Below, in pieces: positions 34,640 to 46,262 of a stretch of 64,000 nucleotides of DNA. Numbering within the stretch: position 1 is the first letter of the stretch; each line of letters begins with the position of its first letter. The stretch is from Pestalotiopsis fici W106-1 (taxonomy: Eukaryota > Ascomycota > Sordariomycetes > Amphisphaeriales > Sporocadaceae): assembly GCF_000516985.1 (NCBI RefSeq), contig NW_006917095.1:2795077-2859076 (forward strand), in the 5' to 3' direction. The translations under genes were made by a program, and so were the position numbers. A model generated the notes under the pieces. That model saw nothing but the letters and a program-made list of their open reading frames with translations, ran no database searches and had not been told where the DNA came from.

Positions 34640-36767
34640 TTAACATGATTGTTTTCGGCTCGCATCGGCCTGATTGACACCCAAGCTCATCAATCGGACA
34701 TCTTTGACGCCCTGTATGATATCCGAATTGTCGGCTTGTGCAACGTTTGGTATTTCTACCTCATTGCACCTCTCTGTCCTGAAGCTCAAGTCAAATAAAG
34801 GGAACGACGACATCTTGGGAGGCACCCGAGACCCAGTCCATATCCAGACCAGCACACAGAGCACGAAGCCCATGGCCAGACTCTGAAAGCCGAGAAAGAT
34901 TGCAAACATTGTGTCGTCAACGTCCAGCTTTGAGTAAGGCTCGATCAGCGAGGCCTGGGTGTAAAAGTCGGGAGGCAGTGTGGAGACGGTCACGTTTTCC
35001 TTCAGCTCCGTGTTGCCCCAGTTATTGGCATTGAACAGCCAGAAGGGGAACACGAGGATGCTTTGGAAGTTTTGGGCTAGAATGCCCCAAGTCGACGGGT
35101 CGCTGAGTTGCATTTGAGATCCCCAGAAACTTTGCGCAATTGCGGATGGTGCTGGCAAGTCTGCTGCCGTGAAGTTCAGAAGCCACCTGAGAGATTCGCG
35201 GTACGCGGGGAGATCGAGGTCGTATATTTGTGCAGGTTGCTGCGTGGATTTGATGTTTAGCTCAAAATCCCCGGTAGCGCTTCTACAGGGTAAGACATAC
35301 CGTAGAATCGAACACACCCAAGATACTGTAATTCAGACGGGATGCGACGAGTGATGTCTGAAGGGTATAAAATGATACCTCTGCAGTAATGTTTGGCCGA
35401 GGGACATGAGCCGTGCATGACCCGTTGTCTATGCCCCTTGAACACGTATACAGCGCTGGAAGAGTGTCAGCATGTTGAACCAAAGACAAGAATCTTTCGG
35501 TGGGATCATACCTGCTCGAATCCATCCTTCTTTCTGAGGTGACTCATCTAAACACAATCGGATCCCAATCGCTATTCCTGTCTGCCCAAACACATCACAA
35601 TCTGAGTCTTGAAACACTGGATCGTCCTGGATAGGGCTCGAAAAATCGACTTGAATCGACGGCGTCTTTTCGACCTTCACCAGGGAGTGTTCTTTATAAC
35701 TCTGTGGCACCCAAGGGACAACCATTTCTAGGCCGCCAGAGAATAAGTAGGAGGAGCAGGACTCGCCAGTGCAATTGGCAGGAGGTACCGTCACGGCTAG
35801 AAGAGGATTGATGACGAGGGTATATGCGGCCGCAAAGTAAGTGTAGGGGAGGGTTTCATAGGGGTAGCCGGGCCGCAAAGAATGAAGGAACTCCTTGAAT
35901 GGTGCCACGAGAGATCCATTGAAAGGCCCAACGCCTGCAGTGACCGGGTAGGTATACGCAGTGTCATATACAGTAGTGATGGACGTGTTGACTATGCGGC
36001 ACGAATCAGTAAACAATGCGTTGGGAATTGTTGGCCTGATAGGACGTACAGAATAGTACAAGGCCTGAGAGCCATACGACGGCGATTAAGAAGAGCCTGA
36101 TTATAGTTAGAATCAATGATCTTGCAAGAATAGAGATGCGGACTGACCGTAGTACTGCCCAGCACTTGGCCGATGCGGCCACTACTGATGATTTGGCAAG
36201 TGCAAATATGCCCGCAGCGGTGGTAGTTGGCGAAAGAATCAGTATACTCGTGTAGGGAAGCCCGTTCGGTCTGTTCAAGAAGTCCCATTGCAGTAGAGTA
36301 AAGGCCTCCTCTAGTAACAGGCCCATCAAGACCGACAACAGACCCTGAGAGGCTCTGAGGACAGAAAGCGTCATGCTAGCATCCACCTTCATCAAGTTGT
36401 TCAATTGCTGACGTTTTTCAGAGGCTCTTTCCGCAAAGTAAGTCGAAAGCACAAAGATGATGACGACTGCGAATGCAATGGTTGCCAGCATGGCAGTCAG
36501 GACGAAGAGCCATGTTCTTTGGAGCTTGGTCGACCTCGAAGCAGGCTCATGATATCGAGAGTCGTTCGAGAGCGTGCGAGCCTGGGTAGACATGGTATGT
36601 TTGGACTCCAGTGCATTGATCTCATCCGACGACGGATCATTCTTCAGTGTCAACATATCCTCTGTTTGATGTACCACTGTATCCTGGGATGCTGGTGATG
36701 TGGGTGGCTCATGCAAAGATATTGCCCTGTGTTCAGCCATTTGCCTTTCAAGATGATGACTATTCAT
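34640..36767 (-). CDS. Fungal integral membrane protein, four N-terminal and one C-terminal helix
   Basis: Four exons: 36767-36050, 35991-35512, 35455-35301 and 35239-34640, 650 aa in one frame. After a polar N-terminal tail, hydrophobic segments lie near residues 85-112 (WLFVLTAMLATIAFAVVIIF), 130-155, 163-185 and 211-237. A large domain of about 330 residues follows, with N-glycosylation sequons (NTS, NGS, NCT, NIT, NFT, NVT) and paired cysteines (ANCTGESC, SDCDVFG), so it probably faces outside or a lumen. A last helix (FLGFQSLAMGFVLCVLVWIW) and a short cytosolic tail close the protein. The layout parallels the DUF3433 protein at 39902-43814 (membrane bundles with glycosylated loops). No function is known. 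Confidence 0.75.
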
Positions 36768-37753
36768 TTGAGTCTCGGGAACACTATTATGTCTGTACGA
36801 GTGAGAAGGGGCTCAGATTAAATTATTGAGCACAGTGAAGTAAGCACTGCTGACAAGGCAATTGCATACGTGCAGCACAAAATGAATTCGAAAAGAAAAG
36901 CAAATCGGGAGCAAGGCGGGAGCCGATTTGCAAGGCCTAGATTCTGCAGAGTTCCATCCAATTTAATATACATGATTTGAAGTCCGATCAATGTGAACTT
37001 GATCGGTCCCTCCATTGTGAGATGGGGACCAGGAACCATGTTGCAGAGACTACATCAGGCGCTGATAGCTCGTTGGATGCTACAGATGCGGTGACAGACG
37101 AATAAGAGACGACGACGAACAACCAAACATAGCTTATCAAACAGGGTTCTTGAGTATGCGTCAAGATGCCACGATACGAATCCTTTTCATAAGATATGTG
37201 TGCTCAGTCAGTACCTTGCATTTGTGCCCAGGCCCTATAATCAGGGTCAGACCACAGCTGAACGTAGGTCAGAATGCTGCACGACGCATCAAGGTCAGCT
37301 TATTTTTAGGTTTCAGTGTTCTGACCACTGAAATGTCGCATGAGGCCTGGTTCGCTTCTGCGTTGCGTGCCCCAGTACAACCTCATAGGTGGGGTCGGCT
37401 GCTTACGGTGGCTATGTCGATGAGGTTTCCAGCCTCGCGATTGGTTTAAACCCCTCTCGGGGTCGGAAATTGTTGCGACAGCGCTTTTGGGGGCCAATGG
37501 ACACAATGGCAGATGCGAGCTTGGCAATAAGGCTGGGCGCGCATGTGCAGTATGTGGACGATGAAACATTTGACAGAAACTTGGCAAGCTGAACAGCTTC
37601 GTTCACTCTTTGTCTATTAATAAAATCATGTCTTCTATCTTCTGGGTAGATAAAAGTGCTAAGAAATTTACCCATTGTCTTCCAGCTTCTCACTAGATAA
37701 CTCCTCTAGATTTTTATGAACGCTTGCCGTCAGATCAAAAGCTTTGCGTCACG
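36768..37753. other. Divergent intergenic region
   Basis: About 1 kb between a membrane-protein gene (minus) and a secreted-protein gene (plus). No gene or structured element is recognised. Confidence 0.55.
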
Positions 37754-38656
37754 ATGGCAGTTCGCGCAATCTTGATGCTGCTCCTGCATACCGGTATCAG
37801 CTTTAGTTGGCCAAGTATGATAGTACAATATTCTTGATGACGATTACCTGGACTAACAATGCATCAGCCGTGGAGAGACAAATCTCTTCCGACAATTCGT
37901 CAGAGTGTATTCGCAATTGTTATGCTGAACCTCAAGGCGAATCTGCAGTATACGGATGGGTTAGCCCTGTAGATGACTTGCCAGAATCCGGAGCGATACC
38001 AAACATCCCCCAAATCGAATGGTCCTCATTCACGGCAACCGTAATCACACAAATCAACACGGTGGTATATACCACGCAGGTCGTGACGCATATGCCAGAT
38101 GACTGGACACCGCCGGAGACCAACGCGGAGGGCACGCAGATACAGCGTATTACATATGGCGATGGCCTTACCACAACAATGTATGTACCCCTCCTGGATT
38201 TTTTTCCTGTTTATAAATTCTTCAGAAAATGCATCTATACTTACAGTGGATATATACAGCGCGTTTCCCACTGCGTTCATCGCATGGCCCAACGATTATG
38301 CATGGAGCGGCACAGGCTGGGACGCAGATGCCAGCGCCTGTGTGACTGCGACAACTTCATCGACATCGGTGCTCACCAGGCCGGGGCCCCAACCGACTGA
38401 CGCTATCGATATGAGATACATTAGGTATCGAAACTCAACAAAACCATACAGTGATCCAAAAGGATTATTCGCGCACCCCTTCAACTTCTATGGAGGTGGC
38501 AATTGGCTGTTTTGGGACAGTAATTCTGTCGAGAGTCTCAACTTCACTGGGCATAAACTCCTCGAGTCGTGTATCGGTGGAGCGGACGGAGGGCCAAACT
38601 GGGGAGGAATGCTAACGTCATGGGCCATATCGACCTCGACAGTATACACTAGCTGA
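37754..38656 (+). CDS. Small secreted protein of unknown function
   Basis: Exons 37754-37814, 37868-38180 and 38260-38656 give 256 aa. Exon 1 encodes a signal peptide (MAVRAILMLLLHTGISFSWP) and the first intron (53 nt) falls just after it. The mature part has NSSECIRNCYAE, a Thr-rich stretch (TATVITQINTVVYTTQ), a Trp-rich stretch (AFPTAFIAWPNDYAWSGTGW) and few cysteines. One region near the C terminus (GGGNWLFWDSN) is glycine/aromatic-rich. No enzyme motif is recognised. Secretion is well supported; an effector or cell-wall role is speculation. Confidence 0.72.
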
Positions 38657-39901
38657 AAGAGAGTTTCGAGAGGATGCACTCATGTACAACAACTAAATAC
38701 ATGATTCCATAATCGCGCCAATCCATTATAACAGTGATTCAACCAATGCGCGAGGGCAAACAGCGAGACAGCTCAGCTCCGAAGAGCTTTTGTTTGCCTC
38801 GACAGCATCGAATAGTATTCAGCTGCCACGAGACCGGATAGATGATGGCTCCTTGGCAACGCTATAGGCGCCTCGCTTATCCATCTAGTGTATCGCGGGT
38901 TTTGATCGTTTCCCTTCGCAGGAAGAAGAATGCGAATAACGCAATAATACCTAAGGAGTTATCAATTGTCAGATTTTAATAATTGTCAGATGGTGAATTA
39001 TGGATCCCACACACTGGGGTGTGCTTGAGCACACTGGTCAGCACCACGGTGTTCAAATAGATGTACGGGACCTCCCGGGGCCACCCAAATAAGCGTGCAC
39101 CTCGTTAAAACCGGAGGCGCAGAACATAGATCAATACATCACATAATTGACACCCATATCAGACCAGTTTAAGCTCCAATAAGAAAGCACCACCTTGATG
39201 ATCAACAACAATGCTTTGTATTTGGCAATATTGGAAGGCTGGTCTAATGGCGGATAACGGAAGCATTATCGCACCTCGCCGACTTGGTACCGATTGGGCT
39301 TATGAACCCCCGTATCGGCTGAAATCCAGCCAAACGAGCCCTGGTGTGGTACACGCTGTTGGGGGCCAAAAGGACCACCCGCCCCAGGCCAGTGCAAGCA
39401 TGACCATCGCAAAGTTGACACAGACATGCCGAATAGCGAAATGTCGTCTTTGGTTTTGTTAAGGTTGTAATGACAAACCTGCTGCGGAACGAGGCGTCAC
39501 TCCAGCGCGCCGAAATTAGAGATAATAGTATGCAGGTAGGTAGGTATGCAGCCTGCAATGTCATGTAACGTGGGGTACCTGGGGCGTCGAACAGAGCCAC
39601 CTTGAAATACAGCACTTGAGAGGTACGGTTGAGGTAGGAATTATGCAAAAGTCTGGCACATTGGTTAACCTCCAGCCAATAAAGGGTGCACTGGCCAGTA
39701 CACCTACTGCAAAGTGATTATTCTAAGCCGTCATAATGTCCCATTCCATTTTACTTTTTTTTTTCTTGTTCGATGATTCTAGTATGATTCTACTGTTTTA
39801 CTTGATCGAAGAAATGTGAAGCGTCGCATCTGACTCGTTCTGTAAAGAGGGCTTCAGTCGATCACCAAGCCAATGCAATCCAACCTGGGCTCTCTACAAC
39901 T
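38657..39901. other. Intergenic region, no supported gene
   Basis: About 1.2 kb upstream of the DUF3433 gene. It holds a short (GTAG)n run near 39536 and a T-run near 39754-39763. Open frames near 39211-39648 show no domain. Confidence 0.55.
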
Positions 39902-42900
39902 ATGTCAGAAATCGCCGAATCAGGACATGCCAATACTGAGAGGACCTCGGATCTGAGAAATCATGGCTGTAGCCAGTCCAACGGTAATAAGCAATCAGAA
40001 TACACCGAGCTATCTACATCGGCTGACATAGATAGACGAGCAAGCTCTCGCTACAGAGCAGACGACCCATGACATGTGTCAAGAACGGAGCTCCGTCAAA
40101 TATGCTCAACAGCTTACGGGGGGACCTGGCCGTATGGAATCGAATTATGTGCCTTTCTATCTACGCCGAAAGACTTTGTTGGCTTTCACAGTACTCTTTG
40201 TTGCTTTCATAGTGACTCTGGAGGCCATCCTCGCAATCTCTAATGCACGCCACGGCTTCAGTCAAAGCGGTCCAGTGTTACGTTATGTTATGAGTTATGG
40301 CACAACCGGTATCCTGACGGCGGCCATGGCTTACTGGGGCCGTGTTGAATACAGCATCCTCAGAATTATACCATGGCTACAATCACAACCAATCATCGAC
40401 AATAAAGATGCACTGGCTCTCGACTACCTAGATATGTGGAGAATTATGATTCCATTTCAAGCTATTCGAAATGGCCATCACCGGGCAGCGGCCGCTGAAA
40501 CCGTTTCACTGCTTCTAAACATCCTTATTGTGCTCTCTACAGGATTATTCGTGACGGAAAACGTCAAAATTCCCTCCAATCCAGAAAGCCTGTTGTTGCA
40601 GACGCACTTTTCCGATGACCCAACTCGCTTACAAGATGTGTCGTCCATCCCGAATGATATCGTCCAAGCATTTGTGATGGACATCCAAAGTTCTTCCGAC
40701 TTGTCCAAATCAAATATCACTCGCTTAAACGGTCTTTCAGATGATATCGTGTACCAATCATTCACAACGACCCGAGCAGGTGCACAAGAAGTAAACGTCT
40801 CTGTCGATGGAATTCTGGCTAGCCTCGACTGCCAGCAAGCTGCAGTTCAAGGGTTTAACAATCTTGAGCTGACGAGTCATTCCGACTATTCTGGGGGTTG
40901 GAATGTAAACTTTCAAGAGATGACGATCCAGTTCGAGGATTGCCAAAAGACTTTAAACGTTCTTTTTTCTATAGGCCAGCCACTACCTTACTGGAACGAA
41001 TCATCGTCTTATTTTCAGATGCAGTCAGTGGTCGACGGCTTTGATCTTGAAACATGCAACTCCACGAGCCTCGATGCCAGACGGCTTCTAATCATATCTG
41101 GAACCATGGATTACGCGTTCATTTCGAATCAAACAACAGAATTGCCGGGAAACCGGTCGGAAACAATCACGACATATACTACCACCGACACGGGAACCAT
41201 CGTATTGGTATGTAAGCCAACATATGAACTTACTCAAGTTGATGTTGTCCGGGCCGCGACTGGGACAACAAAAGTATCTCGCCACGACGATGCCCCTTCC
41301 AGAGTGCTAGATCACGTTAATCCATGGGATATCTTGAATTCCTCTCTAAAATCACTCGAGCTGGCACATGGTGGCTCCATGACCCAGGACTTGGGCACAA
41401 AAACATCGGTAATACTTGGTCTATTCTTGGACACCGATTGCTCAGGGTCTTGCATCATTCCACCATCCGTACAGAACGCGACAATCTTGGGGGATATATT
41501 TACAAGGTATTATAAGACACACCTCGCAGCTGTCATCTATAACTCCCTAATGGATCAGAGAAACATAACCACGGAGGGAACATCTAGGAGAAACGAGGAA
41601 CGCATGATCGTTCGATCATTCTCAAGTCAATTGATGACGGCACTTTTGGCATCTTGCATAATGCTCAGTCTCGGCTTGGTGATTACGCCCATCAAAGGAC
41701 TTTCCCTGTCTGTTGACCCGGGCCCCATCATCTCAATCCCACTCCTGGCGACGAAGGATTCCGCACTGAAGTTTTCGAAGGACCTTGGGTCAGTCAGCAT
41801 GAGAAGTATGATAAGATCGCTTCACGACGACAGGTATACAGACAAAAGATTCGCCATTCGCGAGAAGCTTCTTCCATTGAAGAAATCCCAGCGCCATGAC
41901 GAAAATGCTGCAAGTCGGCGAATGGATTGTCAAACCCCACGTGTTCTACGGCCGACTTATCGAGTCACGCTTCTCATTGCATTAGCCATTTTTATTGGTG
42001 GGCTCGAGCTGACTCTTCGGAGATCGAACGCCAATAACGCGCAAGGCCTAGGACCTGCACGTGGAGAATACATATACCTACATTATGCTTGGACTGCATT
42101 TCCAGCAGTTCTTCTGGCGTTGCTATCCACCTGGATTACCTCTATAGATTCTCAAATTCGTACCTGGGCTCCTTATGTGTTGCTTGGCCAGAATGCCCAG
42201 GATATGTCGGTATTATCTTTAGATCTTCAACGAAGAGTGACCCTGGCCGCATTGTATTGCGAGTTTAGGGTACAGAACTTTGCTGCCTTGGCAGCTACGA
42301 CCAGTGCTCTATTGGGGTCACTCTTCACCGTTGCAACGGCGTCACTATTCCGGGTAGCCACTGTCATGCCCTCGGCGGTGGCGGAGCTACGGACTACCCA
42401 TACTCTCGTTGAAAACCCTTATTTAATCACCGAACATGTAGCATTCGATTCTGGCCCGGCGACTCCACTTATCCTCGAAAGCAATTTTACGTATCAGAGT
42501 CACGTCTTTGAAAATCTGGTGTTTCCCGCATTTTCACTTGAAGGAATCGAAAACTTCAACATTTCGCAATCATCAAATACATCCACCATAAAGATCAATG
42601 CTACGGTTCCGGCTCTCAGACCAGGCCTATCATGCCGACAAGCCCCCGATGACACCTTGCCATTGTTATACAACATGTTCACCGACTCTTCACGGTATGC
42701 TAGTTCCTCGCATTGGCCTGAGAATCAACCATGCTTCCAAGAGACGAGACAGAGAGACGCCAATCCCGTTGGCAACGGCCCTGTTAGAAGCTACTTTGGC
42801 GCTTCATCAAGAAAAGAGTCATCTTGTTTCCCAGATCACCTCGAACATGATGTGATGTTTGCTTGGGGAGCCTCATTAACATCATCTGGAGAACCACCAA

Positions 42901-43814
42901 ATCGGACAGGCTGGGCTATAGCCTGCAATGGTACAGTCGCGTCAGTTGATGTCCTGATCAACCTTCTGGGTCCAGATCTGTCCTTGGACGAAGCGAATCC
43001 ACCCAAGCCAATCGAATCAACTGTTCGATATATTCCTCGTCCTGATTGGGCTCTCCCGAACAATAACACCAGAGCACTCGGCAGCTTATTTCGCATGTGG
43101 ACGCAAACCAGTTCTGACTCACTCTCGTCACTCTTACCGTCAAACAATACGTTTATGGACACATTTTTCCAACAACTTATCACCTCACGATATGCCATCC
43201 CGGTTGAGTATTTGGCCGACGCCTCTCAAGTGGAAAATGTGGAGAAGGCTATAAGCTTTCAGTACAGTGTCATCTCAGCCCGGCATATAAGCGAGACTTA
43301 CCGAGTTAGCATTGCATACGAAAACGGTACAAATAATCCAAATACCACACTGATTCCGGCTCTGTCTGGAACTAGCGACAATCAAAACGACACGGGCATT
43401 TACACAGCTATAGCGACGGACCTACCCGGCTCTGACTTCGTCTTCCAGGATACCAATGCCACTCGAATCCTACAGGCTTTACTGGCGGCCACGCTGGTGC
43501 TGACGCTGTTGAGCTGGTTACTAGGTGCATACGAACCAGTACTACCGCGACCTCCGACAAGTGTCGCGAGCGTTCTTGCGCTGCTGGCAGGCGGCGATGT
43601 GCTGGAGCACATGTACAGGGACGGCCTGGGCGACTGCGAGACGCTGGAGGAAGCGAAATCGCGCTTTTCTGACGACTTAAGGTTCCGTCTGGGCTGGGGC
43701 CTGGGCGAGAATGATGAGCCTGGCGCTCCAGAGCGTTTTGGTATTTGGATTGTTCGTCGCACGCCATTTGATATAGATTGTGATGATACTTCCTTGGACG
43801 GCGAAGTCATTTGA
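39902..43814 (+). CDS. DUF3433-type membrane protein with two repeats
   Basis: Exons 39902-39983 and 40045-43814 (61-nt intron with GCTGAC branch site) give 1283 aa. The first exon supplies a polar cytosolic tail; reading from the later ATG at 40074 would omit it. The body is a tandem duplication of one unit: unit 1 starts near YVPFYLRRKTLLAFTVLFVA and unit 2 near PTYRVTLLIALAIFIGGLEL. Each has a first helix, a second with a nearby W (YWGRVEYSILRIIPWLQSQP; STWITSIDSQIRTWAPYVLL) and a third before a large, N-glycosylation-rich loop (NVS, NES, NGT, NNT). Each loop is followed by a closing helix (SQLMTALLASCIMLSLGLVI; ALLAATLVLTLLSWLLG). This matches the fungal DUF3433 architecture as I recall it. 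Function is unknown; cell-surface location is likely. Confidence 0.82.
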
Positions 43815-46262
43815 ATTGAAGGGCAGACTCGATGTTGGAGGCGCCTGGCGCCTGAACGTTTCCTGTTGAACTATGGCACTACGGGGAAGTAACAGCTGCC
43901 ACGCAGCTGGTGAAAACCTTGCAGGATGGGAGTACCAAAAAAACCTCTTAGAAGTAGCCCTTTGTACAGATCATCAAGTTACATCAATATACATGCATCG
44001 ACCCCCTGTCTACTCTACAGCTACCTGACTGTTCAACATTTCCTAGGTTAGTGGCTGGACACGCTATGTGAGCCCCACTGGGGCATCCGCTAGGCGCCGA
44101 AGTAGCAGGCACATTTATGACAAATCGCTCGCAGCACCGCGGGCGCTCAGGAGAACCTGGATTTAGGATTGGGATTTAAGTAACGCACCTCATAGAATAC
44201 GCCAGCGCCTTTATTAGAATATGCAGAATTAATCGACGCTTTATAAGAGCTTTACAATCCTTTTCGCGATTTCCAGGGCTTTTTTCTACTTGGACGAGGA
44301 GGCAGAGGACTAGGTTTTATTTCCTCCGTATATTTTAAGATTCATAAAGAGTGCCGCTGCGACCGCGCTGCACCGCATTCAATTTTACACTTCTAATGCC
44401 ATACCGCTAACTCAAACACGCACCTTGAAAATCAAAGACTTGCAAAGTCATCAAATCATCACCGATCCGAAGACTACTAGCGACCGATCACTAGGACAGA
44501 TGGGACGGGATGCCGAGTTTTCTAGTGCATATGGTCGCATATGCTTATTGTTAGTAAAATTTGTGTCTACCCAGGTATGTATATCGAATATAACTCTTTC
44601 AGCTGCAAGATTCATCAGGCCCATCGACATCTGCCTTTCGGGAAGTCAATATGATAACTAGTTGTTCGGCTCGCACGATTCTAAATTCTAAATCTCAGAG
44701 ATTTCAACCTTATAATTAAAATCATGGCTGCTATCATATTCGAGAAGATGCCAGCTATTATATCGAGTATTTGCTTAGTCCTGCCTAATTGCGATATTGA
44801 AAACCTGCGTTTAACTGACAGGGTTATTGAGAGAAAAGCCCGCTTGCGTCTTGATAGGGTCTTTCCATCTGTCAATCTTATAGCATTGAAGTTTTAAAAT
44901 CCGTCGAAGATCACCCGGTCTTTACCAAAATCGTTCCCGCAAAATCATCTCAAATAAAGCAAGGCTGGTAAACGGAGCCTTAAGGCAGCAATTCCGATAA
45001 AGCAAACAATATATAAAATAACGACTCGGAGCCGGAAGATGATCCACCGGTAGTATGTCCTGCCTAGTTGGCCAAGGCCTTACGGGATAACGAAATAATC
45101 GAGTACAGCGTCGTGGAGGATATCCCGCACCCGCCTTAGGTATCCCGAATCCGCTGGGTTTAATAGGAGATATCGCTCGACCTAGCATGAGAGTGCTACG
45201 AACAACTTTTGTTGCCGCAGGAGGAAATCCTCCAGTTCAAGGCTGATGTAAAGGCTCTTCGACACGGCCTGGAACGCTGCCCCAGAGCAGTTCAGTGTGA
45301 CATGAGGCAATCGGTAAAGTGACGCCTATTAGACGCAGCCTCACCAGCCCTCCACACGAATCAATAATATGCACAATCAATCCAGGATGGCTGTGCAGCA
45401 CGATCATCGGCTACTCCACCAAAACTTGCCCAGCATTTTACAGCTGCTTGCATATTTCCTGGGAAGCCGATTCGCCAGCTTTATTTTGTACCCGGTACCT
45501 AAGATGACTCTCGATCCAGACCGCCACGTCCGTGGCTATTGACACTTCCGGCTTACTGAACATCCGCAAACAGTTCCAGGCACTTGGCTCGGGCCCAATA
45601 CTTGAATTCCGATCCCGACTGCTCAGGGGTTGGCATTTCTTCCAGTACTATCCATCGTACCGACCATTCTTTCTAAAACTAAAAAAATAAAATGAAAGAA
45701 ATAACATGGCATCTAATTTATATTCAAGACTGAGCACGAACCATAAAGGAGTTTTTTCGAAGCGCGGCTGGCGGAAAAAGAAATAGACATTAATTAGATT
45801 GTAATCCCTTTGCAACAAGCCGCCAGCTACATACTTTGTTCCCGGCGCAATATCCGAGCGTGGAGTACAAGGCTGCGAGTTATGTGGTGTCCACGACAGA
45901 GTTGTGCGGATGCGTCCCCCTTCTGCCTTAATAGCCGGGCGAAATGGACCCTGCCGGGCGACGCAGTATGTCTACATGCCCGAATGTACCTTTGAACTGC
46001 AGCCGTTTATATTGCAAAAAATGCTGCCTGCATATACTACGCCCTCGCACTGCCATTGCTGCACCTCTGACTGGCAAAATATGCGCGCCCCAAGAGCCTC
46101 TCTTGATGGTGAAACGACGGCGACAGCCTTGCTTCGCCTCCTTTCCCGAGTCTAATAATTGCCTTCTCAGTCCGACCGTATGAACTTATCATTTTCTACA
46201 TCGTTACAGCTTCAAAATAGACGACAAGTTCACCATCTCACTCAGACAACTCCATCACCACG
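43815..46262. other. Gene-poor region with degraded, AT-rich sequence
   Basis: 2.4 kb without a supported gene. Segment 44200-45300 has many stops in all frames and alternates AT-rich and GC-richer blocks, as in old transposon remnants altered by repeat-induced point mutation. I cannot name the element. Segment 45650-46262 looks like an ordinary upstream region of the AAA+ gene. Confidence 0.45.
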
